A DNA stretch of 32,748 bases, taken from positions 1 to 32,748 of the forward strand of contig MZGQ01000002.1 of assembly GCA_002085115.1 (NCBI GenBank), written 5' to 3'. Position numbers and translations under genes: made by a program. Positions within the stretch are counted from its first letter, which is position 1. Every line of letters starts with the position of its first letter. The DNA comes from Desulfococcus sp. 4484_241 (GTDB lineage: Bacteria; Desulfobacterota; Desulfobacteria; Desulfobacterales; Desulfosudaceae). Of this stretch, positions 17,750-26,673 are shown one piece after another. The notes below the pieces were generated by a model. That model made no database searches. It was not told the DNA's origin and saw only the letters and a program-made list of their open reading frames with translations.

Positions 17750-18928
17750 ATGAAGGGGGACGAAAGGTGGGGTTTTTCCACAAAGGCGGTTCATGCCGGT
17801 GAGATACGCTACAACGAGTACGGTTCTGTCACTACTCCGATAGTCCAGACATCGACTTTTATATTCAAGAACATAGAAGAGATAAAAAAACTGGCGGCCG
17901 GTGCTGTTGAACGGTTTGAATACGGCAGGTATGGCCATCCCACACAGCTGGCGGCGGAAAACAAGCTGGCATACCTTGAAGGGGCCGAGGACGCAGTCCT
18001 GTTTTCATCCGGAATGAGCGCGATAACAACGTCTCTTTTTGCCCTGCTCAAGTCCGGCGATCATATCATAATCACGGACGATGCCTACAGGCGCACCCTG
18101 GAGTTTTGCAAGAAGTGCCTGATCAGGTTCGACATCGAGTGCACCGTTGTGAAGATGTGCGATTACGAGGCAATGGAGCAGGCTGTAAAGCCCAACACGA
18201 GGCTGTTTTTCTCCGAGTCTCCTACCAATCCATACCTTAACATCATGGACCTGGAGCGTTTGGTGGGGATTTTCAAGGACAGGGGCATACTGATCCTTTC
18301 GGACAGCACCTTTGCCACCCCCTACAACCAGAAACCGCTCGAGTATGGTGTTGATATTGTTATACACAGCGCCACGAAGTACCTTGCGGGTCACAACGAC
18401 CTGTTAAGCGGGGTTGTGCTGGGCCGAAGTGAACTGGTGGAGCCTATCCGAGAATACCTCAAGATAACCGGCGGCGTTATAGACCCCAACTCCGCCTATC
18501 TTCTTATAAGAGGCCTTAAAACTTTCGATCTGCGCATGAAGCGGCTCAACGAGAACGGCCGGATAGTGGCGGAGCGCCTTGAGAAACACCCGAAGATAAG
18601 CAAGGTCTACTACCCGGGCCTGCCGAGCCATCCCCACCATGATGTCGCAAAGGCCCAGATGAAGGGGTTTGGTGCGGTCGTTACGTTCGAGCTTGATTAT
18701 GATTGTGATCAAGTGCTTGAGTTCCTGAGCCGTCTCAAGATTATCAACATCGGTCCAAGCCTTGGCGGTGTGGAATCGCTTATAACCCATCCCGCTACAA
18801 TAAGCTATTATGATGTGCCACGGGAGGAGAGGCTTGCCCTGGGAATAAAAGACGGGCTTGTCCGCCTTGCCGTTGGAATCGAAGATGCCGGCGATATTCT
18901 TGCCGACATAGAGCAGGCCCTGGTCTGA
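17750..18928 (+). CDS. PLP-dependent trans-sulfuration enzyme, probable cystathionine gamma-synthase
   Basis: This 392-residue Cys/Met-metabolism PLP enzyme would join an activated homoserine with cysteine in methionine synthesis. Family motifs are clear: FEYGRYGHPT for phosphate binding, SSGMSA at about 86-91, SESPTNPYL at 155-163, and the Schiff-base Lys210 in HSATKYLAGHND. From memory, the whole sequence resembles plant-type cystathionine gamma-synthase closely (YYPGLPSHP, GGVESLITHPA near the C terminus). Cystathionine gamma-lyase or O-acetylhomoserine sulfhydrylase activity cannot be excluded. AAAGGAG (17735-17741) lies eight bases before ATG. No other methionine gene is nearby, and it has its own promoter. 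Confidence 0.9.
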   Translation: MKGDERWGFSTKAVHAGEIRYNEYGSVTTPIVQTSTFIFKNIEEIKKLAAGAVERFEYGRYGHPTQLAAENKLAYLEGAEDAVLFSSGMSAITTSLFALLKSGDHIIITDDAYRRTLEFCKKCLIRFDIECTVVKMCDYEAMEQAVKPNTRLFFSESPTNPYLNIMDLERLVGIFKDRGILILSDSTFATPYNQKPLEYGVDIVIHSATKYLAGHNDLLSGVVLGRSELVEPIREYLKITGGVIDPNSAYLLIRGLKTFDLRMKRLNENGRIVAERLEKHPKISKVYYPGLPSHPHHDVAKAQMKGFGAVVTFELDYDCDQVLEFLSRLKIINIGPSLGGVESLITHPATISYYDVPREERLALGIKDGLVRLAVGIEDAGDILADIEQALV

Positions 18929-18974
18929 TATGCAGCCTGAAACATTTTCCCTTTAAACCCCACAGGAGAATCTC

Positions 18975-20546
18975 ATGAAACTTGCGTTCTACGGCGCCAC
19001 CGGCGAGGTTACCGGTTCAATGCACATGATCAGCTCTGAAGCGGACAACGTTCTTTTGGATTGCGGTCTTTTCCAGGGAAGGCGGGCGGACGTTGCAAAA
19101 AAGAACAGGGATGTTCCGTTCGATTCGGCCGATATAACGAATATCGTGCTTTCACATGCCCATATAGACCATTCCGGCAGGATTCCGCTTCTTTCCAGGA
19201 ACGGGTTTGCAGGGAGGGTGGTGACCACCAGGGCCACGAAGGATGCGTGTGAGTACATGCTGCGCGATGCCGCACATATCCAGGAGTCAGACGCAGATTA
19301 CCTGAACTACAAGGCTGTGCGTGCAGCGCTGCACAGGCAGGCCGGGGAGACGGGGAAAGGGGGACATCACGGGGCAAACCATGTCAGGAAACTGCTCAAG
19401 CTGGACCGGCACAGGCTGAACAACGAAAAGGTTAGGGAGCTTGCACAAAAATTTTCAGTGCCGCTGGTCGATCCCCTCTATTCCGATGCCGATGCCGTGG
19501 CCGCGCTTTCCGCTTTTGAAGGTGTTCCATACAGGACGCCGATTACGATCGGCCGGGACATGACGGTTACTTTTTACGAAGCAGGCCATATACTCGGTTC
19601 GGCGGTAAGCATAATAACCTGCCGTGAAAACGGCTCGGTAAAGAGAGTCTGCTACACAGGGGACCTTGGCCGGTTCGGCAAGGTGATAATAAAGGATCCC
19701 AACCTTGACTTTGCGCCGGAAGACAGGGAGATAGACCTGCTTGTAATAGAGAGCACCTATGGCAGCCGTGAACATGAGCCGGTGCACGATCTTTCCGGCA
19801 GGGTGAAACAGGTCTTGAACGACGCTTTTGACAGGGGCGGCTCGGTTCTCATACCGGCTTTTGCCTACGGCCGGACCCAGGAGATACTTTACTCCATCCA
19901 TGAACTGTACGACAGCGGAGAGGTCCGGAAAGTTCCCGTGTACGTGGACAGCCCTCTGGCGATCAACCTTACAAAGGTGTTCGGCGAACATCCCGAGGCA
20001 TACAACGGGGAAGCACAGGAAACCTTTCTGAAACGCGGCGAGAACCCCTTTATCTTCCGCAACGTGCACTTCACACCGTCGGTGGAGGAGTCTATGGAGA
20101 TAATGCGTGATGATCGGCCCCACATAGTCATTTCAGCATCGGGGATGTGCGAGTTCGGCCGCATACTGCACCATCTTCGTTACAAGATACACAATCCGGC
20201 AAATACAATTCTTATTGTAGGTTACATGGCGGAACACACTTTGGGCAGGCGTATCCTGGAGCAGGGAATGGCTTACCAGGAGACAGGTGGGAAGGGAGAG
20301 CCGCCGGTTATGCGGATACTGGGTAAGGAGTACCCGCTTATGGCCAGGGTCGAAAGAATAGAGGGGTTCAGCGCACATGCCGACAAACATGAACTGTTGC
20401 GTTTTGTCAAAGAGTCAAACCTGGTTGTCAGGCGGGCTGCAGTGGTGCACGGGGAAAAGGAGCAGGCAGCCTGTTTTGCCGACACGCTCAGAAAAGAGGG
20501 AATTAACGCGGTTGTCCCGGTGCATGGTCAGAAAATAGCTGTTTGA
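18975..20546 (+). CDS. Beta-CASP metallo-beta-lactamase family RNase-like protein
   Basis: The 523-residue protein has the metallo-beta-lactamase core and an inserted beta-CASP domain, as in CPSF73/YSH1-type nucleases. Motifs seen are HAHIDH (61-66), AGHILGSA, YTGDLGR, the beta-CASP stretch AFAYGRTQEIL, motif B ISASGM, GFSAHAD and the C-terminal VVHGE. These indicate a zinc-dependent RNA-processing hydrolase in the cytoplasm. A basic, His-rich insertion (about residues 115-155) may contact RNA. There is no KH domain, unlike archaeal CPSF-like proteins. The start is supported by CAGGAG upstream of ATG 18975. It is 46 bases after the PLP enzyme gene and could share its transcript. Confidence 0.9.
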   Translation: MKLAFYGATGEVTGSMHMISSEADNVLLDCGLFQGRRADVAKKNRDVPFDSADITNIVLSHAHIDHSGRIPLLSRNGFAGRVVTTRATKDACEYMLRDAAHIQESDADYLNYKAVRAALHRQAGETGKGGHHGANHVRKLLKLDRHRLNNEKVRELAQKFSVPLVDPLYSDADAVAALSAFEGVPYRTPITIGRDMTVTFYEAGHILGSAVSIITCRENGSVKRVCYTGDLGRFGKVIIKDPNLDFAPEDREIDLLVIESTYGSREHEPVHDLSGRVKQVLNDAFDRGGSVLIPAFAYGRTQEILYSIHELYDSGEVRKVPVYVDSPLAINLTKVFGEHPEAYNGEAQETFLKRGENPFIFRNVHFTPSVEESMEIMRDDRPHIVISASGMCEFGRILHHLRYKIHNPANTILIVGYMAEHTLGRRILEQGMAYQETGGKGEPPVMRILGKEYPLMARVERIEGFSAHADKHELLRFVKESNLVVRRAAVVHGEKEQAACFADTLRKEGINAVVPVHGQKIAV

Positions 20547-20579
20547 CGTGATTTTTTTTGGTTATAGCGTTTTTACCTG

Positions 20580-20608
20580 TTGACTCTTGTCATGTATCAT
20601 TCTATAAC
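20580..20608 (+). promoter_or_regulatory. Sigma70-type promoter of the type IV pilus operon
   Basis: TTGACT (20580-20585), a 17-base spacer and TATAAC (20603-20608) each match five of six consensus bases. The predicted start is near 20615, leaving about 75 bases of leader before ATG 20689. An ATG at 20611 would lie upstream of or at the transcript start, which argues against it as the initiation codon. Confidence 0.65.
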
Positions 20609-20688
20609 AAATGGAAATTGTAACTGAAGTGTCAGGCCGTGTGAGCAGAAAACAAGGGCCGGTCCAGCTTTGGGGGGGAGTCTGCCTT

Positions 20689-22485
20689 ATGACAAGAAGT
20701 GAACTGACCTCTACAGAACGGCTTCTTAACTTGATAAAAGGCGGCGGCGCAGTTCGTGACGGAGCTTTTAATCCTGAAGAAAAGGGAAATCAACGTCCGG
20801 GCCGCGCCGGCTGGCAGGAGTCCTGGAGGAAAAAGATAAGGCCGTGGCTTCGGTCCGATGTCCATGCAGGCATAATAATCGGTAAGGACTCGGTCTCGTC
20901 GGTTTTGCCGGGGATAAGGCCCGGCGGCGAGCCGTACGTCGAAGGAATAAAACATGTTCCCTGCCCCGGTGGAACAGACATACATTCACAGCAGTTTAAA
21001 CAGGCCGTTTCAGAGGCACTTGCAGGTATCGGCCGGGACCGTTTGGCGGGTGTTTGGTGTGTTCTGCCGGACAACATGATCGATGTCCGATACATCAAGC
21101 TGCCGAAAGCGGGTGCCGCCGATCTTGATCAGGCCGCTTACTGGAGCTACAAGAAAGAGACCGGGCCCGACAGGGCAGATATAGTGTTTGACTACGAGGT
21201 GCAGGACGAGCTCACGGAGCGGGGAATTGAAAAACTTGGAGTTTGCGCCTACGGTGTTTCAAAGGATGTAGTGGCAAGGGTACGCTCGGTGCTGGAGGAT
21301 GAGGGCTGCACCGTTGAAGGAATTACGTCCGGTGCTTTTGCCGTACAGTCATTGATGGCAAGCGGGTGCATAAGGTCTGATATTGGCAACATCTGCTGCC
21401 TGCACGTGGGGAAAGACTCATCAGCCATTCATCTTTACAGTGGGGCGGGCCTTGTGCTTGTCAGGCAGATACGTGCGGGGCTGTCCAGCCTGGCAGAGAG
21501 CCTGGCAGCCTCAGGGGAGGATGAGCCGGCCCTTCAGATGGAGGATGAGAGTCCTCCACAAGACCCTGCCATGGAAAGGCTGTTGCGCCACATCAGGGAA
21601 AACGGAGACAGCGGGGATGCATCGGCTTCAGACGAGCTTTTTCCTGTTTTAAGACCGGCTGTTGAGAGGATAGCCAGGCAGGTGGAGCGCACCATCACCT
21701 ACTTTCGGCAGAACATAAAGCCGGAAAAGGTGTCATCAGTCCTTGTCTGTGGCCAGATATCACGGTATAAGCCTTTTGTGCAGGCTGTTGCTGATTTTCT
21801 GGGTATTGATGCATATACACCAAAGGATGTCCTGTCTTATGACGCCTGCCTTGTCCATTCCGAAAACATAAAGGAGGACGACCTTTTTCTGGTTGGTCTC
21901 GGGCTTGTGCGGGCAACCCTTGGCGAAACTCCAAATTTTCTTTTTACGCATGTTGACAAGAAAGCATACAGCAGGGCAGTGCTTGTGTGGAGGAGCGTTC
22001 AGGCCGCTGTTGTCGCCGCGATCCTGGCTTGCCTGGTGGCTGTTTCATGGGAGGGTTCAACCCTCATAAGGCTGAAAAGGGAAAAGGCGCGCATAGAGGC
22101 AAAGCTTCCCGGTGCGGCCGGACGCCTTGACCAGGCGAAACTTGGACAATTGTCCCTGAGCCTGAAGAGCAGGCAGAAGGTTTTGAAAAATAAAGTTGGA
22201 AAGATCGAGCCAAGGGTTGTGGTAGGCGAGATAATAAACCGTATGCCTGCAGACATAAAGCTGTCCGGATTGGAGCTGGATGCCGGCAAAGGCAGGAATG
22301 CCCTGGTTTCGGGGTGCGTGTTTGGACGATCATATACCCGTGATTCAGTGCTGGCCTCATATATACTGGATTTGAGCAGGTCGCCGCTTTTTGAACAGGT
22401 CAGCATAAAAAGCCGCAGGAACGTGGGCATGGGTGTTGACGGTGCTCTGGAGTTTTCCGCCACGATAAAGCTTTCAGGATCGTGA
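20689..22485 (+). CDS. PilM-PilN fusion, type IV pilus inner-membrane assembly protein (MshI-like)
   Basis: The 598-residue product combines two usually separate pilus subunits. Residues about 55-425 resemble the cytoplasmic actin-like PilM fold, with LPKAGAADLDQAAYW and a second nucleotide-fold strand near ICCLHVGKDSSAIHLY. Its phosphate loops look degenerate. A single TM helix (430-453) leads into a coiled coil (458-503) and a PilN-like periplasmic domain (508-598, IINRMPADIKLSGLEL). The start is ATG 20689 because a GGGGGGGAG tract (20672-20680) lies eight bases upstream and the promoter at 20580-20608 excludes ATG 20611. A Glu/Asp-rich insert (about 277-318) interrupts the PilM part. The fusion would fix PilM to PilN at 1:1 in the alignment complex. 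Confidence 0.85.
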   Translation: MTRSELTSTERLLNLIKGGGAVRDGAFNPEEKGNQRPGRAGWQESWRKKIRPWLRSDVHAGIIIGKDSVSSVLPGIRPGGEPYVEGIKHVPCPGGTDIHSQQFKQAVSEALAGIGRDRLAGVWCVLPDNMIDVRYIKLPKAGAADLDQAAYWSYKKETGPDRADIVFDYEVQDELTERGIEKLGVCAYGVSKDVVARVRSVLEDEGCTVEGITSGAFAVQSLMASGCIRSDIGNICCLHVGKDSSAIHLYSGAGLVLVRQIRAGLSSLAESLAASGEDEPALQMEDESPPQDPAMERLLRHIRENGDSGDASASDELFPVLRPAVERIARQVERTITYFRQNIKPEKVSSVLVCGQISRYKPFVQAVADFLGIDAYTPKDVLSYDACLVHSENIKEDDLFLVGLGLVRATLGETPNFLFTHVDKKAYSRAVLVWRSVQAAVVAAILACLVAVSWEGSTLIRLKREKARIEAKLPGAAGRLDQAKLGQLSLSLKSRQKVLKNKVGKIEPRVVVGEIINRMPADIKLSGLELDAGKGRNALVSGCVFGRSYTRDSVLASYILDLSRSPLFEQVSIKSRRNVGMGVDGALEFSATIKLSGS

Positions 22486-22536
22486 TCCGGAGGGACCGGT
22501 CTTTTTGTTACAGAACAGTACGAAAGGGATCAATAA

Positions 22537-23130
22537 GTGGGTGATGTTCGGAAGCCTTCAGAAAAGGCGGTGAAGACACATAACGCAAACGCTGAAATCG
22601 TAAAGAAACTTTATAAACGTGCGGTTGTTACTGCTGCAGCAGGGGCGTGCGTGGTTTTGCTGCTGCTGGCACTGGTTTTGACTCCTCTGCACATAGGAGT
22701 CAGCAAGACGCGCAAGGAGATTTTCGATTTTCGGAATGCCCACAAAAAACAGGAAACACTCTATCCGGCCTATCTTGAACTGCTTGCCGCCAATGCTGAT
22801 CTTGCATCCATGCTAAATGAAATGCAAAACAATGCCGGCAGGTCATTTATATCCAGCCCCGAGATCGGCCGGCTTCCGGAAGAGTTCCGGTCCGCCATGT
22901 CTTCTGCGGGGCTTGCTCTTAAAACATGTGTACCTGATATTGATTCCGTTACCAAGGGCGAAAGGGCGTTTAACCTGAAGATAGGCTTTACCGGCGATTT
23001 TAGGAGGATCCCGATGTTTTTGTCCAGGCTGGAAGCGGAAAAAAAGGTCGTCCGGATAAACAAGTTCAAAGCGGTGTATGACAATGGTAAGTACTATGAA
23101 ATGGACCTGTGGGTGAACATGGACACCTGA
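22537..23130 (+). CDS. PilO-like type IV pilus alignment protein (MshJ-like)
   Basis: The 197-residue protein has a short basic cytoplasmic tail, one TM helix (about 29-50), a coiled-coil segment and a periplasmic ferredoxin-like domain ending DNGKYYEMDLWVNMDT. Size, topology and position directly after the PilM-PilN fusion fit PilO, which dimerises with PilN and links the motor to the secretin. The start is GTG 22537, with an AAGGGA-type site about seven bases upstream. Sequence conservation in PilO is low, so the call rests mainly on topology and gene order. Confidence 0.75.
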   Translation: MGDVRKPSEKAVKTHNANAEIVKKLYKRAVVTAAAGACVVLLLLALVLTPLHIGVSKTRKEIFDFRNAHKKQETLYPAYLELLAANADLASMLNEMQNNAGRSFISSPEIGRLPEEFRSAMSSAGLALKTCVPDIDSVTKGERAFNLKIGFTGDFRRIPMFLSRLEAEKKVVRINKFKAVYDNGKYYEMDLWVNMDT

Positions 23131-23131
23131 T

Positions 23132-23680
23132 ATGAGCACGCGAGAAAAGATACTTGTGGCGGCAGCTGCACTGGCGCTGCTTTACGGGATATACGAAGTG
23201 GCGGTAAGGCCGTTTTTCACGCATCGTTTCCATTCCGCCAAGGCTTTAACCGTTTCCAGCCAAGGTTCGGAGAATTCGGGGCTGTCAGGCTTTATTTCCC
23301 AGGCAGTGAGCCAGGCGAGGACAGCCAAACCGGGGGCGCGCGATGTTTACATTATCCATAACAGGAACATCGGGTGGAAACGGGATCCGTTTATTTCCGC
23401 CGAATTTATGGCCGGGGCCGGGAACCGTGAAGGCGGCGCAGCGGCAGGGGGGAAAGCGCGTGGGGAAGGAAGCACCAAGGCGCTGACCTACTCCGGATAT
23501 GTTGCAATGGGAGGAATTAAATTTGCCGTGATAAACGGCAGGGAATATGAAGAGGGGGATACCCTGAAGGATGGGAGATACGTGCTCAGGCATATATACC
23601 CGTCCAAGGTCGTTCTGACGGACGGGGCGGCCGTGATAACCGTAAAGCTGAAGGAATCCGAAGACGGGGTGAATAGATGA
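23132..23680 (+). CDS. PilP/GspC-like periplasmic connector (MshK-like)
   Basis: The 182-residue protein has an N-terminal TM helix (about 6-22), a Gly/Ala-rich flexible linker and a C-terminal beta-domain. That domain, KALTYSGYVAMGGIKFAVIN followed by GREYEEGDTL and GRYVLRHIYPSKVVL, has the pattern of the PilP/GspC homology region, which binds the secretin N0 domain. Many PilP proteins are lipoproteins; this one is TM-anchored instead, more like MshK or GspC. Its ATG is one base after the upstream stop without a good ribosome-binding site, so it is probably translationally coupled. Its end overlaps the secretin start by four bases. Confidence 0.75.
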   Translation: MSTREKILVAAAALALLYGIYEVAVRPFFTHRFHSAKALTVSSQGSENSGLSGFISQAVSQARTAKPGARDVYIIHNRNIGWKRDPFISAEFMAGAGNREGGAAAGGKARGEGSTKALTYSGYVAMGGIKFAVINGREYEEGDTLKDGRYVLRHIYPSKVVLTDGAAVITVKLKESEDGVNR

Positions 23681-25296
23681 TTGCAAGTGTAAAACCGTGT
23701 GGTTTGCCGAAATTTATGGTTGCGGCCCTTGTCTTGCTGCTGGCGGCAATTTCGGCAGGGTGCGCGGGAGACAGGGAAAACATGCGTGCCCGGGAATCTT
23801 TTGATACCTGGAAGGCAAGGGCGGAGACCGCGCGCGGGTATTCCCCGGCCGGGTCGGAAACAGTCTATGAGTCCGCCGTACGTATCGAGACAAAGGAAAA
23901 GGCGGTCCCTTCAGAGGTTGATGTCAAGCCTGATTACAGGCTTGGGGCCAGGGATGAGAACGCCCTGGCCGGCCTTGACGGGCTTCCGGACAGCAAGATT
24001 ACGATAGAGATGACCGGTGCAGACATAGGCGCTATTCTTCGGGCCCTTGCCAGGGCGGCGGGCAGGAACATTGTGATCAGCCCCAATGTAAGCGGCAAGG
24101 CCAATATAAGCGCAAAGCAGATATCGTGGAAAGAGGCGTTTGCCAGCCTTCTGCGCACGCATGGCCTTACCTATAACATGATAGGTGATACGATAAGGAT
24201 TAAAACGATAGCCGATATCCAGCAGGATTTTGCAATAGAAAACGAGTACAGGAAACAGAAGGCGGAAAGAGTCGTCACCCAGGCATTTTTCTTGAAATAT
24301 GCAGATGCAACCGACGCTGCAAATCTTTTAAAATCGATGGTCACGGTCTCCGGCGGGGACAAGAAAGCCGGAGGGACGGGCCACGGTGTTGCTGTTGACA
24401 AGAGAAACAACGCCGTAATCGTGCATTCAGACCTGTTCAGTATAGACCAGTGCGCCGCGCTGTTAAAGGAGATAGACCGGCCAACCAGGCAGGTGCTGAT
24501 AGAAGCCCACATAGTGGAAACCACCAAGGATACGGCCCGCAAGCTGGGCGTTCAGTGGGGAGGCGTTTTTAATCATAAACACAACTGGGTCAAGGGCGGT
24601 ACCGAAGGTTCGGTCGGAAACACCCTGTTTGACGGAAGCGGCAACCCATCGCCGATCAATCCGTCAGGGGGCTGGGCCGCCAACTTTCCGGCCGAACTGG
24701 GGGACACCGGCCTCTCTTTGGGATACATATACGAGGAGCTCGGAAAGAGCCTTATATCTGCCGAACTTACGGCACTCGAAGAGGATGGCAAGCTTAACAT
24801 ACTTTCATCTCCGTCCATTACAACTCTTGACAACGTCCCCGCCATAATAGAGAGCGGCCGGGACGTTCCGTACCAGACCGTGGAAAACGACGAGGTGAAT
24901 ATAGAGTGGAAAAAGGCGGTTCTCAGCCTGGAGGTCACGCCGCATGTGATAGACTCCAAAACCCTGAGGGTCAAGATAAAGACCCACAAGGACGAACTCG
25001 ACTGGTCAAACGCCTCGCTTTCCCAGGGCAATCCGACAATTATCACCAAGAACGCCGAGACCGACATGATCCTGTTTGACGGTCAGACAACCGTGATAGG
25101 CGGCTTAAACAAGCAGACCAATGCTGACAACAGGTTCGGGGTGCCATACCTTAGCAGGATACCGTTGCTCGGTTTCCTCTTCAGATCGACGAATCGGTCC
25201 AGGGACATGGAGGAGGTCATGATCTTCATAACGCCTCACATCCTTGAGCCCTATGTGTCTGAAAACTCTGAAAACGTCGGGGGCAAAGGCCAGTGA
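23677..25296 (+). CDS. mshL: Type IV pilus outer-membrane secretin, lipoprotein (MshL/PilQ-like)
   Basis: The 539-residue protein forms the outer-membrane channel for the pilus. A lipoprotein signal ends at SAGC with Cys29 as the lipidation site. An N0/STN domain (about 105-185, starting SKITIEMTGADIGAIL) and one short secretin-N domain lead to the secretin barrel domain, marked by VLIEAHIVE, SSPSITTLDNVPAII, GGLNKQ and the C-terminal VPYLSRIPLLGFLFRS followed by EEVMIFITPHIL. It is shorter than typical PilQ and lacks AMIN domains, which fits the MSHA-type MshL. The ATG overlaps the PilP-like stop (ATGA, 23677-23680). Being a lipoprotein, it may use Lol transport rather than a separate pilotin. 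Confidence 0.92.
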   Translation: MIASVKPCGLPKFMVAALVLLLAAISAGCAGDRENMRARESFDTWKARAETARGYSPAGSETVYESAVRIETKEKAVPSEVDVKPDYRLGARDENALAGLDGLPDSKITIEMTGADIGAILRALARAAGRNIVISPNVSGKANISAKQISWKEAFASLLRTHGLTYNMIGDTIRIKTIADIQQDFAIENEYRKQKAERVVTQAFFLKYADATDAANLLKSMVTVSGGDKKAGGTGHGVAVDKRNNAVIVHSDLFSIDQCAALLKEIDRPTRQVLIEAHIVETTKDTARKLGVQWGGVFNHKHNWVKGGTEGSVGNTLFDGSGNPSPINPSGGWAANFPAELGDTGLSLGYIYEELGKSLISAELTALEEDGKLNILSSPSITTLDNVPAIIESGRDVPYQTVENDEVNIEWKKAVLSLEVTPHVIDSKTLRVKIKTHKDELDWSNASLSQGNPTIITKNAETDMILFDGQTTVIGGLNKQTNADNRFGVPYLSRIPLLGFLFRSTNRSRDMEEVMIFITPHILEPYVSENSENVGGKGQ

Positions 25297-25331
25297 TCCG
25301 GCACTGCCGGCCAGGCCGGGATTTTTGATTG

Positions 25332-26669
25332 ATGGATTACTTCACGTTGCTTAAATTCAAGCAGGAGCCGTTTTCAAACTCTCCGGATCCCGGGCTTTTT
25401 TTCCCGTCGTTCGCCCACCAGGACTGCATGCAGAAGGTCGAGCTGGCTGTACGCCTGAAGCGGGGTCTTAGCGTGGTTGTAGGAGCCGTCGGGACGGGGA
25501 AGACCACCCTTTGCCGTGCCTTGATACGCCGCTTTGCAGACGAGGACGGCATAACGACGCACCTTTTCCTTGACCCCGGGTTTGGTTCGGAGCAGGAGTT
25601 TCTCGACGCCCTTCTGGCCTCTTTTACCCGGAGCGTACCGGATGGCAAACATCCCGAAGGAGCCGACACCAAGGAGCAGATCAAGAATTTTCTTTTTAAA
25701 CAGTGTGTTGAAAAAGGACATATCCATCTTTTGGTTATAGACGAGGGGCAGAAGATCCCGGGGTTCGCCCTGGAGATACTCAGGGAACTTTTAAATTACG
25801 AGACCAACGAGTACAAGCTGCTGCAGATCCTGATTTTTGCCCAGCCCGAGTTCGAGCAAACCCTGCGCGAAAGGGAAAACTTCATGGACCGGGCCAGCCT
25901 GTTCTACCGGCTCAGGCCGCTTACGTTCAGGGAGACGGTAGGGTTTATCCGGTTCCGCATAGGCAAGGCATCGGAGGGCCGGTCTGTCATAAGATTCACC
26001 CTTCCTGCGTTTTTGCAGGTATACGAGCTTACAGGCGGGTATCCAAGGAGGATAGTGCATCTCTGTCACCAGGCTATCCTGGCGCTTATAATACAGAACA
26101 AGACACGTGTGACCAGGTCGCTTGTAACGGCTGCTGCCTCGCGCACCACAAGGGAGATCGGTGGGCGCCGTTTTTTACTTGTTCCACTGGCTGCCGGTAT
26201 GGCGGTAGGCCTTGTTTTTATAGCTGCAGGGCTTTTCATGCTTGTCCGCACCGGGCCGGAAGGTGGTGTGACACGGCATGCCGCTTCTGTCACGCCGGCC
26301 CCGGCCGTGGCTTCCGGCATGCCTGAGACGGTTGGTCTCCCGGCAGAAGCAGAGCCGGAAGATGCCGGCAAGGCCGTGGTAAGTAAGGAAACATATGTAC
26401 CTGACGTTATGGAAGGCAGGCTTGCAGCGATCGATACCCCCCTGAAGTTAAAGAGGCCTGCGACCAGCCCTGTGGTTCAGGGGCGGCATATAATGGTACT
26501 GCGTCCAATGGTTCGCAAATCCCAAAAGGTTTCTGAAAGTGGTGTTGTCCATGAGAGGCAGTCAGGGGAAAGATCATTGCAGGATCTTTCCTTTGCCCGT
26601 TCGGCTGAAAGCGCTGGTTTAGACCTGTATCATGAGGCTTTACCCGGATCAGTCAAAAAGGAGCATTAG
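25332..26669 (+). CDS. mshM: ExeA/MshM-like AAA ATPase with C-terminal membrane anchor
   Basis: The 445-residue protein opens MDYFTLLKFKQEPFSNSPDP, the standard start of ExeA/GspA/MshM ATPases. Walker A GAVGTGKT is at 51-58 and Walker B LLVIDEGQ at 133-140; a winged-helix-like lid follows to about residue 270. A TM helix (281-305) is followed by a Pro/Ala-rich periplasmic tail of 140 residues with no recognisable peptidoglycan-binding domain. ExeA relatives help secretins insert through peptidoglycan, and its place right after the secretin gene fits. ATG 25332 is preferred over the adjacent TTG 25329; the ribosome-binding site is weak. Confidence 0.88.
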   Translation: MDYFTLLKFKQEPFSNSPDPGLFFPSFAHQDCMQKVELAVRLKRGLSVVVGAVGTGKTTLCRALIRRFADEDGITTHLFLDPGFGSEQEFLDALLASFTRSVPDGKHPEGADTKEQIKNFLFKQCVEKGHIHLLVIDEGQKIPGFALEILRELLNYETNEYKLLQILIFAQPEFEQTLRERENFMDRASLFYRLRPLTFRETVGFIRFRIGKASEGRSVIRFTLPAFLQVYELTGGYPRRIVHLCHQAILALIIQNKTRVTRSLVTAAASRTTREIGGRRFLLVPLAAGMAVGLVFIAAGLFMLVRTGPEGGVTRHAASVTPAPAVASGMPETVGLPAEAEPEDAGKAVVSKETYVPDVMEGRLAAIDTPLKLKRPATSPVVQGRHIMVLRPMVRKSQKVSESGVVHERQSGERSLQDLSFARSAESAGLDLYHEALPGSVKKEH

Positions 26670-26673
26670 AGAT

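Noticed and set aside
20552-20559. T8 run after the beta-CASP gene as an intrinsic terminator
   Set aside because: No stable hairpin precedes the T run.
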